Positions 1-9,988 of a stretch of 64,000 bases of DNA are shown one piece after another. The stretch is from Bradyrhizobium sp. 21 (GTDB lineage Bacteria > Pseudomonadota > Alphaproteobacteria > Rhizobiales > Xanthobacteraceae). Position 1 is the stretch's first letter. Each line of letters starts with the position of its first letter. The stretch covers positions 131,537-195,536 of the forward strand of contig NZ_JADPJG010000005.1 of the NCBI RefSeq assembly GCF_023073335.1, written 5' to 3'. The position numbers were made by a program, and so were the translations under genes. The notes beneath the pieces were generated by a model, which saw nothing but the letters and a program-made list of their open reading frames with translations, was not told the DNA's origin and made no database searches.

Positions 1-681
1 GTCCAGCCGTTCACGCAACGGCGCGGTCATGGCATCCGCCTCGACCATCTTGAGCCGTGTCGATGGATTGCTGATCCCGGCATAGTGGTGAACGATCGGG
101 TCGGGCACGGTGGCGAGGCCGGGAACCGAATTCCAGGCGGTGTCGAGACGCGCGACACGGGATCGGTTCGGCTCGTCGGGACGATCCGGTCCGAGCCCCA
201 CACATTCATTGTAACCGAGAAGGTGGAGCATGGTGGCTTGGTCGAACCAGGGATGCGGGAATTCGTCGGCTTCCCAGACCCGCTTGAAAAAATCGCGTGA
301 CCAATCGTGCACACGGATAAGCATGACGCCCGAATTGTAGTGTGGAACGAAATCCGCGGCCAGGATCTCGGATGTATCCGGACCGTGCCAAGCCATATGC
401 AGATGAGCGTCGTCGACTGCCGCCGTCCTGACATCGACGTCGTTGCGAAGCACGATGGCGTCGACATCCATCCAGAGCACGAAATCGAAATTGTCTTCAA
501 GCGCGGCCCGGATCACTTCGATCTTCAGCCATCCGCGCGGACGTTTCCAATCGTCTCCATGAATGACGCGCTCTTGATAGCCATGCGCCTCGGCGAATGC
601 CTGCATGCGGGGAACGGTGATGGTGGCGAGCGGCTGCTGAACGGAGTCGTAGGCAGTCAGAAGGCACACGCTTGGCCGCAT
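1..681 (-). CDS. Glycosyltransferase, GMA12/MNN10-like (3' end outside window)
   Basis: The frame is open from an ATG at 681 down to base 1, so at least 227 residues are present and the C-terminus is missing. The fold is that of a nucleotide-sugar transferase. It starts with a short strand (CLLTAYD), and a DxD metal/nucleotide-binding motif follows at residues 72-74 inside FVLWMDVDAIV. Later come HYNSGVMLIR, WFDQATMLHLL and a His pair before YAGIS, as expected for family GT34 (galactosyl/mannosyltransferases). The likely role is cytoplasmic transfer of a hexose from a nucleotide sugar to an unknown acceptor. It lies 50 bp downstream of the outer-membrane protein gene on the same strand. The family call is from motifs only; the substrate cannot be read from sequence. 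Confidence 0.8.
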   Translation of the reverse strand, partial: MRPSVCLLTAYDSVQQPLATITVPRMQAFAEAHGYQERVIHGDDWKRPRGWLKIEVIRAALEDNFDFVLWMDVDAIVLRNDVDVRTAAVDDAHLHMAWHGPDTSEILAADFVPHYNSGVMLIRVHDWSRDFFKRVWEADEFPHPWFDQATMLHLLGYNECVGLGPDRPDEPNRSRVARLDTAWNSVPGLATVPDPIVHHYAGISNPSTRLKMVEADAMTAPLRERLD

Positions 682-730
682 GGAAGCTCTCCGGACGCCG
701 CTCTGGCGTTCTATCGATCTCGCGCCGCCG

Positions 731-2005
731 CTACATCGCGTCGAACTGCCCGGTGAGCGTCACGCGCGGGCCGTGCGTGTAACGGTCGGGCGTCAGATTG
801 GAGTTGGATGAGCCCTTCTCGTTGAACACGTTGATGAACGCGTCGAGCCGATAGCCGGTGCCAAGCTTCAGGTTCGGCGTCAGCCAATAGGACACGCCGA
901 CCTGGACGTCCGCACTCACCACGCCGGCAAACAGCCGGTCGCGACTGGTATTGAGAGTGTTGCCAACTGGGAAGAGGGCGGAAAGAAACGAAGGCGAGAC
1001 CGAAAACAGGCTCAGGGCGCTAATTGACGATTCCTGCCGGCCGATCAGCAGAGCGGCGTCGCCGCTGTAATCGAATGACCATTTGCCGGCAAAGGGGACC
1101 GAGCCTTCGATTCCGATGAGCGGGCCTGCGCCCAGAAAACTCGCGCGCGAATCGAACAAATTCGAGATTGTGGTGGTCAAACTGGTGACCGCCGGAAATC
1201 CGGGCACCACGATCGGACCGACGCCGCTGGACGCGGTCACCAGAACATCCGAGTTCGAGCTTCGGGTGACGAATTCGGCAACACGAACGCCCCCCTTCAG
1301 TTGGAGGGCGCTTGGTCCGCTGCCGGCGATGTCGCGTCCGACCGCGAGATCAGCGAGCCAATGGGTCTCCTTGTAGGAATCGCTAAAGGTCTGCGTTGCC
1401 GTCGAGCTGGCACCGCCAAAGGCGATTGTATCCGTGGTTGAGGCGAGGCCGGTGGCCTTGCCTCCCTCACCGTAACGGAACTGGCCGCTGACGTGCCAGG
1501 GAGATCCGGCGAAGCGATAGTCGAACCCGGTTGCGAATTCCCAGCCGACCTTGGGTGTCAGGTCGAACTGACCGGTCAGACCGTAAGTGCTCAATATCGG
1601 ATCGCCGCCGCTCCAGATCGCGCCGCCTTCGATCCAGGCCCTGAACAGCGCCGGGCCAGCAAGCGGCGGCGCCTTGACCGGGAAGTCCGCGGCATAGGCC
1701 TGCAATGGATTTTTGGCTTGTTGCGAAACAGCCGCCACGGCTAGGAATGCGGAATTGTCATGGTGCGCTCGGGCGCCGGTCCTGGCAGGTTCGGCCGCCG
1801 CGCGTGCGCCTTGCGATTTCAGCCGCGTATTCTCTTCAAGCAGCCGCTGGTTCTCGCGCAATGCGGCGTTTTCCTTGCGGATTGCAGCGTTCTGGCGTTC
1901 CAGCAGTTCGAGGCGCGCATTGACGTCTTCGAGTTCTCCGGCAGTGGCTGCGGTGGCCGTCAATGCCGCGGCCGCGCCGAGCATGAGCGCAACAGTCTTT
2001 TTCAT
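731..2005 (-). CDS. Outer-membrane beta-barrel protein (Lpg1974/MOMP-like)
   Basis: The product is 424 residues. The start at 2005 is chosen over the longer frame because a GAGGTG ribosome site precedes it and a clean Sec signal peptide follows (about residues 1-22, ending ATA before GELE). Residues 24-65 form a Glu/Arg/Leu-rich coiled coil with heptads such as LELLERQNAAIRKENAAL. This resembles the periplasmic trimerisation stalk that precedes some porin barrels. The remainder has alternating beta-strand character rich in aromatic, Gly and Ser residues (GWEFATGFDYRF, WHVSGQFRYG), and ends in a strand with VTLTGQFDAM. This fits the Legionella-type pore-forming outer-membrane family. The role is probably passive uptake or envelope integrity; no substrate is suggested. 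A terminal aromatic residue, typical of classic porins, is absent. Confidence 0.78.
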   Translation of the reverse strand: MKKTVALMLGAAAALTATAATAGELEDVNARLELLERQNAAIRKENAALRENQRLLEENTRLKSQGARAAAEPARTGARAHHDNSAFLAVAAVSQQAKNPLQAYAADFPVKAPPLAGPALFRAWIEGGAIWSGGDPILSTYGLTGQFDLTPKVGWEFATGFDYRFAGSPWHVSGQFRYGEGGKATGLASTTDTIAFGGASSTATQTFSDSYKETHWLADLAVGRDIAGSGPSALQLKGGVRVAEFVTRSSNSDVLVTASSGVGPIVVPGFPAVTSLTTTISNLFDSRASFLGAGPLIGIEGSVPFAGKWSFDYSGDAALLIGRQESSISALSLFSVSPSFLSALFPVGNTLNTSRDRLFAGVVSADVQVGVSYWLTPNLKLGTGYRLDAFINVFNEKGSSNSNLTPDRYTHGPRVTLTGQFDAM

Positions 2006-2152
2006 TGTATTCACCTCGTCCGGCACCAGTGGCGCGACCGTGACGAGGAATTGCTGGTCACGCATCAACCGTACGGTTGAGCTCCGCCGGCTGCCGCGCT
2101 CGACGAGTTATTTCCAGGCTTGGGTGTGGCCGATGGGACGCAACCGGCGTGT

Positions 2153-2350
2153 TCAGCGGCCCGCAGCTGTCGCAGCGACGATGTCGAGCTGGTTCCTGAT
2201 CCAGCGACGGGCCGGATCCTTCTGATGGCGCTGGTGCCAGACCATGAACATCGGCAGCTCGGCCAGCGTTCGCGCGCTGGACGCCAGTGGAATCCTCACG
2301 ATCAATTTGCAGGGGCCGGAAGAGACGGTGTTCTTCGACGTATGAACGTC
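2153..2350 (-). pseudogene. 3' remnant of a LysR-type regulator gene
   Basis: There is no start codon. The minus-strand frame directly behind the stop of the AraC gene (same frame) runs 65 codons to a TGA at 2153-2155. Its translation contains LAELPMFMVWHQRHQKDPA followed by RRWIRNQL, which is the usual ending of a LysR-type effector-binding domain (the VWHxRxxxDPAxxWxR pattern). Helix-turn-helix and most of the effector domain are absent. The fragment therefore looks like what remained after a deletion whose junction lies at or near the stop of the neighbouring regulator. The identification rests on the C-terminal motif alone. Confidence 0.6.
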
Positions 2351-3220
2351 TCAGATCTCGCCGGAATGGAGTTGCCCGCGAAAGGCGCGCGGTGACACGC
2401 CGGTGGCTGCAGCATAGACCCGGCTGAAATAAGCGGGGTCCTCGAAGCCGAGCGCATAGGCGATCGTCGAGACCGGCAAATTGGTGTAGACGAGGTTGCG
2501 GCGCGCCTCGCGGATCAGCCGGTTGAGGATCAGATGCGAGGCGGTGTCGCCGGTTGCCGCCCGCGTCGCCCGGTTGAGATGAGTCGGCGTGATCGACAGC
2601 GCCTCCGCATAGTCCGCAACGCTCCACCGTTCCAGATGATGCTGTTCCAGCAGCGCCTCGAAACGGCGGAATAGGCCGCTTTCCGCCGCGGCGTTGCCAC
2701 CGCTCTCGCTGGTGAGCGCGCGGGCCACCAGCCCGATCATGGCCGCCGACAATGCACGCAGCACATGCGCTCGGCCAAAATCGCGCGCGGCGTGTTCGGC
2801 AAAGATCTGCTTCATGGTCGTGCGGATCTGCGTCGTGCCGCGCACCACGGCCGATCGTGACAAGGCGCCGCGCAGTCCTTCCGAGGCAAGCAGCGCCTCG
2901 TCCAATATTTCCGCGGCGATCGTCAGCACCCAGCCCTGCGTATCGGGCACGAAACGGAAGCCGTGGACGTGCCCGACAGGGACGTTGACGATTTGCATCG
3001 GCTTCAGCTGCACCATGCGCCCGTCGAGCGTCGCCTCGCCGCCGCCGCGCTCGATCAGCAGCACCTGGTGCAACCGGGCATGGCGATGCACGGCCAGTGT
3101 CCAGTCGTGCAGCACCGAGCGGGATGCAATCGTCTCGCAATGCACGACATCAGGCAGGTCGCCGGACTCGCCGAACAAATTGTAGACCCGGATGGCCGGG
3201 GCAGGGGCTGCTCGTCTCAT
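2351..3220 (-). CDS. pobR: PobR-like AraC-family regulator of 4-hydroxybenzoate degradation
   Basis: The product is 289 residues. The start is set at the ATG at 3220 (MRRAAPAPAIRVY), as in PobR homologues, rather than the longer frame. The N-terminal half is a cupin-like effector-binding domain (HRHARLHQVLLIERGGG; LKPMQIVNVPVGHVHGF). The C-terminal 95 residues hold two helix-turn-helix units: WSVADYAEALSITPTHLNR, then TIAYALGFEDPAYFSR with the family ending GVSPRAFR. AraC-type PobR proteins activate pobA in response to 4-hydroxybenzoate. Divergent transcription from pobA across an 85-bp gap supports that role here. Effector specificity is inferred from this context. Confidence 0.85.
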   Translation of the reverse strand: MRRAAPAPAIRVYNLFGESGDLPDVVHCETIASRSVLHDWTLAVHRHARLHQVLLIERGGGEATLDGRMVQLKPMQIVNVPVGHVHGFRFVPDTQGWVLTIAAEILDEALLASEGLRGALSRSAVVRGTTQIRTTMKQIFAEHAARDFGRAHVLRALSAAMIGLVARALTSESGGNAAAESGLFRRFEALLEQHHLERWSVADYAEALSITPTHLNRATRAATGDTASHLILNRLIREARRNLVYTNLPVSTIAYALGFEDPAYFSRVYAAATGVSPRAFRGQLHSGEI

Positions 3221-4478
<1,258 letters not shown>

Positions 4479-4492
4479 CGTAGCGAACGCTG

Positions 4493-6640
4493 CTATTTCC
4501 CTTCTAGCGTATTGACCGGCGTCCATTCCGGCGGTGGTGGATTGGCAGCGAGCGATTTCGCGCGTTTGGCGAACAGCGCCGATGCCGGGTCGGCCTCCGC
4601 CGTCCGCCCGAACGCGTCAGCCGCCCTGGCAAAATCCCGCGCGCGCCAATAGGCGAGCCCTTCTGCATATGCCGCCGCCACCTTCGTCTGCCCCACGCTT
4701 TCCGCGCCCTTGTCCGCGAGCGGCTCGAACACCTTGATCGGCTCACCGCGGCCGATCACCCTGATAGCATCGAGCTCGCGCCATGCAAAAGCGTCGCCGG
4801 TCTGCGCCATCGTCGTCTCCGAGGCCATGATCGCGGTGCCGTAATATTTGTTGGCGCCCTCCAGCCGGGAGGCGACATTCACTGTATCGCTCATCACGGT
4901 GTAGTTGAAGCGGCGGCGGGAGCCGATATTGCCGACAACGGCTTCGCCGCTGTTGAGCCCGATGCGATGCGACAAGCCGCGGCCGGCGAAGGCGGCGCTG
5001 CCGGCGTTGAGCTCGGCCAGCTTGTCATGGCATTTCAGCGCGGCATGGACGGCGTTGCGCGCGTGCACGGGATCGTCCGCTGGCGCACCGAACATCGCGA
5101 CGATGGAATCGCCGATATATTTGTCGACATAGCCGCCATGGCTTTCGATGATGTCGGTCATGGCGGACAGATATTCGTTCATCAGCGTCACCAGCTCGCC
5201 CGGCGTCATCGTCTCGGCGATCGAGGAGAAGCCGCTGAGGTCGGAGAAGAACATGGTGATGTTGCGCATCTCGCCGCCGAGCGCCGGCATCTTGCCCGAG
5301 GTCACCATGTTGTCGATCACTTCAGGGGCGAGATAGAAAGCAAAGCTCTTGCGCAGGAAACGCTCGTCACGATCTGCCAGCACGAAACGGTAGCCGATCA
5401 TCATCGCGAGCGCGGCAAGGCTCGCGAGTGCCGGCTCCGTCAGCGGCAGCGCCAGCGCGTGAACGAATGCGCCGATAGCTATGGCCGCATAAGCGGCGGT
5501 GAGAACGATCCAGGCGATCAGGGCGCCACCCGGTGCGAGCATGCAGGCCGCGCAGGCGATGATCGCTGCGAAGGCGATCGTGAGAACGAGCCGAACGGGA
5601 AACCCGGGCTCCGTCACGGCATCGTGCTCCATCAGGTTTCGGACTGCGGTGGCGTGGACGAAGACGCCGGCAATGTCGCTGCGAGCCTTCACGGTGGCCG
5701 CCGGTGCGGGCAGGGCGCATCGCGCCGCCGGCGTTCCGTCATGTGCGCCGGAGAGGCGCATCGAGGTCAGTTTGCGATCATCGAAGGTGAGGATGCTGCC
5801 GAGCAGCACGACCTTGCCGTCGAAGGCGCGGCGGAAGAAATCGCGGTCGCTTTTTTCGACGCAGGCCCGCAGGTCGGCGAAGGAGAAGGTTGGAACGTCG
5901 CGGCCCAGCCCTTGAAAATTGAGGGTCAGCGTGTTTGGCACCGCGCTCGGAATTGCATAACCGGACAATTCGGTCGCACCCGATGGCGCGATCTCGGGCT
6001 TTGCGCCGAGCGCGCGGGCGGCGAGCTCGACGGCCATGGCGGGGACCGGCTTGCCCTCGACGGTGAAGCTCAGGGGCATCCGTCGGATCACGTCGTCGGC
6101 GTCGGTGTGGACGTTGAGCGCGCGGACATTGTTCCGCGTCGCCAGCCGCTGCGCGGGATAAGGCACCTCTGGATGGTCGTTGCTGAGGATTTCGCCGAGC
6201 ACCAGCTTGCCGTTGTCGGAGAGTTGTCGCAGCGCGATCAGGTAATCCCGGTCAAATCCCTTCATGCGGGCGCCGAGCGGCGCGTCGCCAAACGGGATCT
6301 CCGATTGCTCGATCGAGCTCGGAAAGATCACGTCGAAGCCGATCACCCTGGCGCCGCCGTCGGTGATGCTGGCGAGCACCCGGCCGATCTCGCGCGTCCA
6401 GGTCTGCGTCGGCGAGCCCTTGAACGGCGGGGTGTCGTAGGTCTCGCCGTCGATCGCCACGACGACGACCGGCGATGTCGCGGGATCGCGGTGGTCGCCG
6501 ACGATCTTGTTGCGCAGCGCCGTGAGGATGTCGAGCGAGAGACCTTGCAGCGTCTGAAGCGGCGGAGACGTGAAGACCACGCCCGCAACGAGCGCGATCA
6601 GGATCGCCGCAACGATGTCCCGCCTGCCGATCCGCCGCAT
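4493..6640 (-). CDS. CHASE2-domain adenylate/guanylate cyclase
   Basis: The product is 715 residues. An N-terminal membrane segment (IVAAILIALVAGVVF) is followed by a large extracytoplasmic CHASE2 sensor (about 30-335). Typical CHASE2 elements are VVVVAIDGETYD, GARVIGFDVIFP and NTLTLNFQG. Three closely spaced membrane helices lie at about 345-415. Residues about 450-640 form a class III nucleotide cyclase. The metal-binding Asp residues are in FFSDLSGFS and KYIGDSIVAMFG, and the transition-state Asn/Arg are in VNVASRLE. The enzyme should make cAMP (or cGMP) in the cytoplasm in response to a periplasmic signal. A C-terminal TPR-like stretch (AAAYAEGLAYWRARDFARAADAF) follows. It lies 19 bp downstream of the FecR-like gene, suggesting an operon. 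Confidence 0.9.
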   Translation of the reverse strand: MRRIGRRDIVAAILIALVAGVVFTSPPLQTLQGLSLDILTALRNKIVGDHRDPATSPVVVVAIDGETYDTPPFKGSPTQTWTREIGRVLASITDGGARVIGFDVIFPSSIEQSEIPFGDAPLGARMKGFDRDYLIALRQLSDNGKLVLGEILSNDHPEVPYPAQRLATRNNVRALNVHTDADDVIRRMPLSFTVEGKPVPAMAVELAARALGAKPEIAPSGATELSGYAIPSAVPNTLTLNFQGLGRDVPTFSFADLRACVEKSDRDFFRRAFDGKVVLLGSILTFDDRKLTSMRLSGAHDGTPAARCALPAPAATVKARSDIAGVFVHATAVRNLMEHDAVTEPGFPVRLVLTIAFAAIIACAACMLAPGGALIAWIVLTAAYAAIAIGAFVHALALPLTEPALASLAALAMMIGYRFVLADRDERFLRKSFAFYLAPEVIDNMVTSGKMPALGGEMRNITMFFSDLSGFSSIAETMTPGELVTLMNEYLSAMTDIIESHGGYVDKYIGDSIVAMFGAPADDPVHARNAVHAALKCHDKLAELNAGSAAFAGRGLSHRIGLNSGEAVVGNIGSRRRFNYTVMSDTVNVASRLEGANKYYGTAIMASETTMAQTGDAFAWRELDAIRVIGRGEPIKVFEPLADKGAESVGQTKVAAAYAEGLAYWRARDFARAADAFGRTAEADPASALFAKRAKSLAANPPPPEWTPVNTLEGK

Positions 6641-6659
6641 CGCCCTGTCGCCAGGCCGC

Positions 6660-7328
6660 CTATTCGAGCCGCAGCAGGCGGCCGACGATCGGCGTCGGCG
6701 ATGACGTGGCGCTGGCGTCGACCTGAAACGCGTAGCGCTTGGCGCCGAGAATGGCGAGGTAGCTGCCGCCCGGGGTCAGCGACTTTCCGGCCTTGGCAAA
6801 GTCATAGAACTTGCCGCCGACCATGATCTCATTCTTGAGCGGGACGCTGATCGTGGGCTCCTTGCCGTCGGTGCGCTCGATCACCAGCGTGCTGCCGCTC
6901 TTGGCCTGCACCAGCGGGGCGACGCCGTAGAGTGTCGGCAGCTTCTCGGGCGCGCCCTTGCCGTCGGACCGCATGGTGCGGAAGGTGGTCGCCGCACTCT
7001 GGTTCGCCTCGCGCTCGGACAGTTTGGCCGCATTGGTATCGCAGGGCACCCTTTCCCGCTTGACCTCGCCGAGCTGTACGGTGCTCTGCTCGGCGCCGAC
7101 CAGGACGACGCCTTCGCTGATGGTCTCGCGCTGGCAGGATTTGAGATAGCTGAGCGTAATGCTCGCCTTGGGCCCGAGCTTGATGATCTTGCCCGGCGCG
7201 ACATAGTCCATGAACGCGACGCCGTCGACCTTGCCTTGCACGTCCTCGACGATGGCGGCCGGGGTCTCCGCCAAGGCGGGGGCTGCAAGACAGAACGCGC
7301 CGACAAATGCGCCGATCAGGCTTCTCAT
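6660..7328 (-). CDS. Secreted FecR-like protein paired with CHASE2 cyclase
   Basis: The product is 222 residues from the ATG at 7328. An in-frame ATG at 7340 is also possible; the inner one has the better-spaced GAGAA and begins the signal peptide directly (MRSLIGAFVGAFCLAAPALA). The mature part has a FecR-like beta pattern: IVEDVQGKV, then GKIIKLGPKASITLSY and a Cys-containing strand. A C-terminal beta domain follows (YLAILGAKRYAFQVD). Two cysteines in the mature region could form a disulphide. FecR-like secreted proteins commonly sit beside CHASE2 cyclases, so it may present a signal to the sensor. That function is inference from context. Confidence 0.6.
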   Translation of the reverse strand: MRSLIGAFVGAFCLAAPALAETPAAIVEDVQGKVDGVAFMDYVAPGKIIKLGPKASITLSYLKSCQRETISEGVVLVGAEQSTVQLGEVKRERVPCDTNAAKLSEREANQSAATTFRTMRSDGKGAPEKLPTLYGVAPLVQAKSGSTLVIERTDGKEPTISVPLKNEIMVGGKFYDFAKAGKSLTPGGSYLAILGAKRYAFQVDASATSSPTPIVGRLLRLE

Positions 7329-7498
7329 GGGAATTCTCATTCAATTTGGCCGATACTCTGGCGGTCTCCGTCCGGGTCCGATGCTTAGCAGCGGCGCGCC
7401 CCGGGCAAGTGTGACCGGAATCACTCTTAGATATTGGTGCACCTTATCAGCAAGAGGTTCAATGTGAACGGGATCTGCGACTGCCGACTTGGCGACGG

Positions 7499-8476
7499 CT
7501 AGTGGGGCAGGCCCGCGAGCTGTCGCGGCGCCACACCGAGCGTCTGCGAGGGGTATTCGCCGAACATGGCCTGATAATAATGCGAGAAGCGACCAAGCTC
7601 GAAGAAGCCCTGCTGCATGGCGACGGTCGCGACCGTGGTCGTGCCGGGAGCGCTCGCGCGCAGGATCGAGTGGGTCACGCACAGGCGCTTGTGCCGCAGG
7701 AACGTGACCGGACCGATGCCAAACACCTCCTGAAATGCGCGATGCAGCGTCCGCCGCGAGACACCAAGCGCGTCACAAATCTCCGAGACGTGCACCGGGC
7801 GCGTGCCGGCCTCGTCGAGATATTCCTCGACCCGCCGGATCAGCCGCCTTGCCGAAGGCAGCCAGCCGATATCGTCGGGCGGCAGTGACGACATCACGTT
7901 GGCCGCCATGCATTCGGCGATCGATCGCTTCCAGAAATCGGCCGTTGACGGCGTCAGTCCGTGCTTGTGGCTGCGCAGGTGCGACATGATCCGGGCCAGG
8001 CGACGCGCGGCGATCGCGCCGCTCTCGAGGTTCGCCCGGAAATGGCCGCGGCTGCGCCAGGTGTCGGGATCGCTCAACCTGGCTTCGCCGCCAAACAGGG
8101 ATGTGACCTCGTCAAGGTCGAAGCGCATCGCCGCGTAAGCGGACGGGCCGTGAAAGACCCCGTCATGCTCGAGCAGCGGCGGAATCACGAGCACGTCGTT
8201 GAGCTGCATGTCGAACGACCAGTGGGCGACGCGCTCTTCGGCCGCCAGCAGCATTCCGATGATCAGCTTGTCGTCGCTGGAGACACGCTGGGTCCGCATG
8301 CCGACATTGAAAGTGCCGATGCTCAGAGAGAAATCGCCGATGCCGACATGCGACAATGTCCCGCGCAGACGTCCGCGTCCGAGCTGCATCACGTCGACAT
8401 GCGAGCCGTGAACGGCCTGGTGAAGTCCTTCGAAGCCGTCCAGCTTCCGCGAATCAACCAGAAGGAATTGCCCCAT
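7499..8476 (-). CDS. AraC-family transcriptional regulator
   Basis: The product is 325 residues. The N-terminal about 215 residues are a divergent effector or oligomerisation domain with no motif that identifies a ligand. The C-terminal 100 residues hold the AraC DNA-binding domain: VSEICDALGVSRRTLHRAFQ, the linking GIGPVTFLRHKRL, and a second helix-turn-helix around VATVAMQQGFFELGRFSHYY followed by FGEYPSQTL. It is divergent from the formylglycine-generating enzyme gene across a 499-bp gap, so it may regulate that gene. The FecR-like gene lies 170 bp away on the same strand and is probably a separate unit. Confidence 0.85.
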   Translation of the reverse strand: MGQFLLVDSRKLDGFEGLHQAVHGSHVDVMQLGRGRLRGTLSHVGIGDFSLSIGTFNVGMRTQRVSSDDKLIIGMLLAAEERVAHWSFDMQLNDVLVIPPLLEHDGVFHGPSAYAAMRFDLDEVTSLFGGEARLSDPDTWRSRGHFRANLESGAIAARRLARIMSHLRSHKHGLTPSTADFWKRSIAECMAANVMSSLPPDDIGWLPSARRLIRRVEEYLDEAGTRPVHVSEICDALGVSRRTLHRAFQEVFGIGPVTFLRHKRLCVTHSILRASAPGTTTVATVAMQQGFFELGRFSHYYQAMFGEYPSQTLGVAPRQLAGLPH

Positions 8477-8975
8477 GGTCGTACCCTGTTACTCAAGCAC
8501 GACCATTCTGCGGCAGGCGGCAGCGAAATACCACCACAACGAGAGGTGTGTGCGCCAAGCTGACTTCGCGTTTTAAGGCAATCATCACCGAATTTGACGC
8601 GAGATATGCGCTACATGTCGGCGTGGATTGCGGAATTCGCGACATGTGTCGTTAAGCCTCACAGCTCTCAGCGGCATGCTGGCACAAACTGCACATCACA
8701 GCCGACCAATCTTCGGGTACCGTTTGCAACCTAAAAGATATCAATCGGAAGCGCTCTGCGGATGGCGGAGCGCACGCGGCAGGTATTTGCCGCGTGCTGG
8801 AGAACCTGCGCGCGAAAGGAAAGCGACGGTGACGCAAAGAGGCGTCTCCGGCCCGAGCGCCAAAAAAGAGGGGACCAGACAATGTGTCCAACGTGCCGGG
8901 CAATATGCCGTCGTCGACATCTGCCGAAGTTCGTACCGTAGCGCCAGGTGGAATGCACGTATTTGGAGTTCCACC
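8477..8975. other. 499-bp intergenic region with promoters; no gene recognised
   Basis: This gap lies between the divergent AraC gene and the formylglycine-generating enzyme gene. Frames through it are short or poorly coding, and no protein family was recognised. It holds two overlapping GC-rich inverted repeats, listed separately. The ribosome site GGAG at 8965-8968 sets the downstream start at 8976. Confidence 0.5.
8751..8797. promoter_or_regulatory. Two overlapping, mutually exclusive hairpins
   Basis: Hairpin A pairs GCGCTC (8751-8756) with GAGCGC (8768-8773). Hairpin B is a perfect 10-bp stem, GCACGCGGCA (8772-8781) with TGCCGCGTGC (8788-8797), around a 6-base loop. The two share bases 8772-8773. 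No T-run follows, so B is not a standard terminator. It could be an operator or a leader structure for the gene starting at 8976. Confidence 0.4.
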
Positions 8976-9959
8976 ATGCTACGGGCGGACCCGGGTCATT
9001 GCGAGTGGTTGCCGGATGATTTGAAGACCGGCGAGATGGTCTTCATTCCCGGCGGGACCTTCCGTATGGGATCCGATCACCATTATCCCGAGGAGGCGCC
9101 AAGCCATCGCGCCTCCATTGACGGCTTCTGGATCGACCGCACGTCCGTCACCAACCGACAGTTCAAGCAATTCGTCAACGCGACCGGCCACGTCACCGAA
9201 GCTCAGATCGTTCCCGACCCCAAGGACTATCCCGGCGCGCTGAAGGAGATGCTCTACGCCGGCTCGCTGGTGTTCTCGCCGCTGCCTCGCATCAGCGATC
9301 TCTCCGATTGGAGCCAGTGGTGGTCCTTCGTGCGCGGCGCCGATTGGCTTCATCCCTATGGCTCCGGCAGCAATATCAAGGGCCTCGAGGATTACCCGGT
9401 CGTCCACGTTTCCCATAGCGATGCAGCCGCCTATGCCCGCTGGGCCGGTAAGGATTTGCCGACAGAAGCAGAGTGGGAGTTCGCCGCGCGCGGCGGCCTC
9501 GACGGCGAGGAGTTCGCCTGGGGCGATGCGCTGATGCCCGGCGGCAGGCACATGGCCAACATCTGGCAGGGCAATTTCCCTGTCCAGAATCTCGGCGAGG
9601 ATGGGTTCGAGCGTACCTCGCCGGTCATGGCCTTCCCGCCGAATGGATACGGCCTCTACGACATGATCGGCAATGTCTGGGAGTGGACCTCCGATTGGTG
9701 GTCGACCAGGCATGAGGCCGATCCCGCAAAGCCCTGCTGCATCCCCAAGAATCCCCGCGGCGGCCGCGAGGACGCAAGCTATGACCCCCGGCTGCCGGAC
9801 ATCAGGATTCCCCGCAAGGTGCTGAAGGGCGGCTCGCATCTGTGCGCACCCAATTATTGCCGCCGCTATCGCCCCGCGGCGCGGCACGCCGAGCCGGTCG
9901 ATACTTCGACGAGCCACGTCGGTTTCAGATGCGTGGTGAGGTATCCACACCCGACATAG
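8976..9959 (+). CDS. Formylglycine-generating enzyme (SUMF1/FGE family)
   Basis: The product is 327 residues. The start is the ATG at 8976 with GGAG 7 bases upstream; the longer frame has no ribosome site. The whole sequence is one FGE-sulfatase domain: MVFIPGGTFRMGSD near the N-terminus, WIDRTSVTNRQFKQFVNATG, LPTEAEWEFAARGG, and GYGLYDMIGNVWEWTSDWW. The C-terminal KGGSHLCAPNYCRRYRPAAR carries Cys290 and Cys295 (C-x4-C). These match the catalytic cysteine pair of true FGEs, so this is likely an active copper-dependent enzyme converting a sulfatase active-site Cys to formylglycine. No sulfatase gene is in the window. The next gene is a broken ABC-type binding protein. Confidence 0.9.
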   Translation: MLRADPGHCEWLPDDLKTGEMVFIPGGTFRMGSDHHYPEEAPSHRASIDGFWIDRTSVTNRQFKQFVNATGHVTEAQIVPDPKDYPGALKEMLYAGSLVFSPLPRISDLSDWSQWWSFVRGADWLHPYGSGSNIKGLEDYPVVHVSHSDAAAYARWAGKDLPTEAEWEFAARGGLDGEEFAWGDALMPGGRHMANIWQGNFPVQNLGEDGFERTSPVMAFPPNGYGLYDMIGNVWEWTSDWWSTRHEADPAKPCCIPKNPRGGREDASYDPRLPDIRIPRKVLKGGSHLCAPNYCRRYRPAARHAEPVDTSTSHVGFRCVVRYPHPT

Positions 9960-9988
9960 ATCCTGTGCCCCTGGAAGAGGAGAGTCGA

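Noticed and set aside
2058..3140. 360-codon minus-strand frame overlapping pobR
   Set aside because: It is in a different frame from pobR and has Arg/Gly-rich shadow composition; the LysR remnant is in another frame.
4967..6826. 619-codon open frame antisense to the CHASE2 cyclase
   Set aside because: It mirrors a well-supported gene; its composition (Arg/Asp/His-rich, no motifs) is typical of GC-rich antisense frames.
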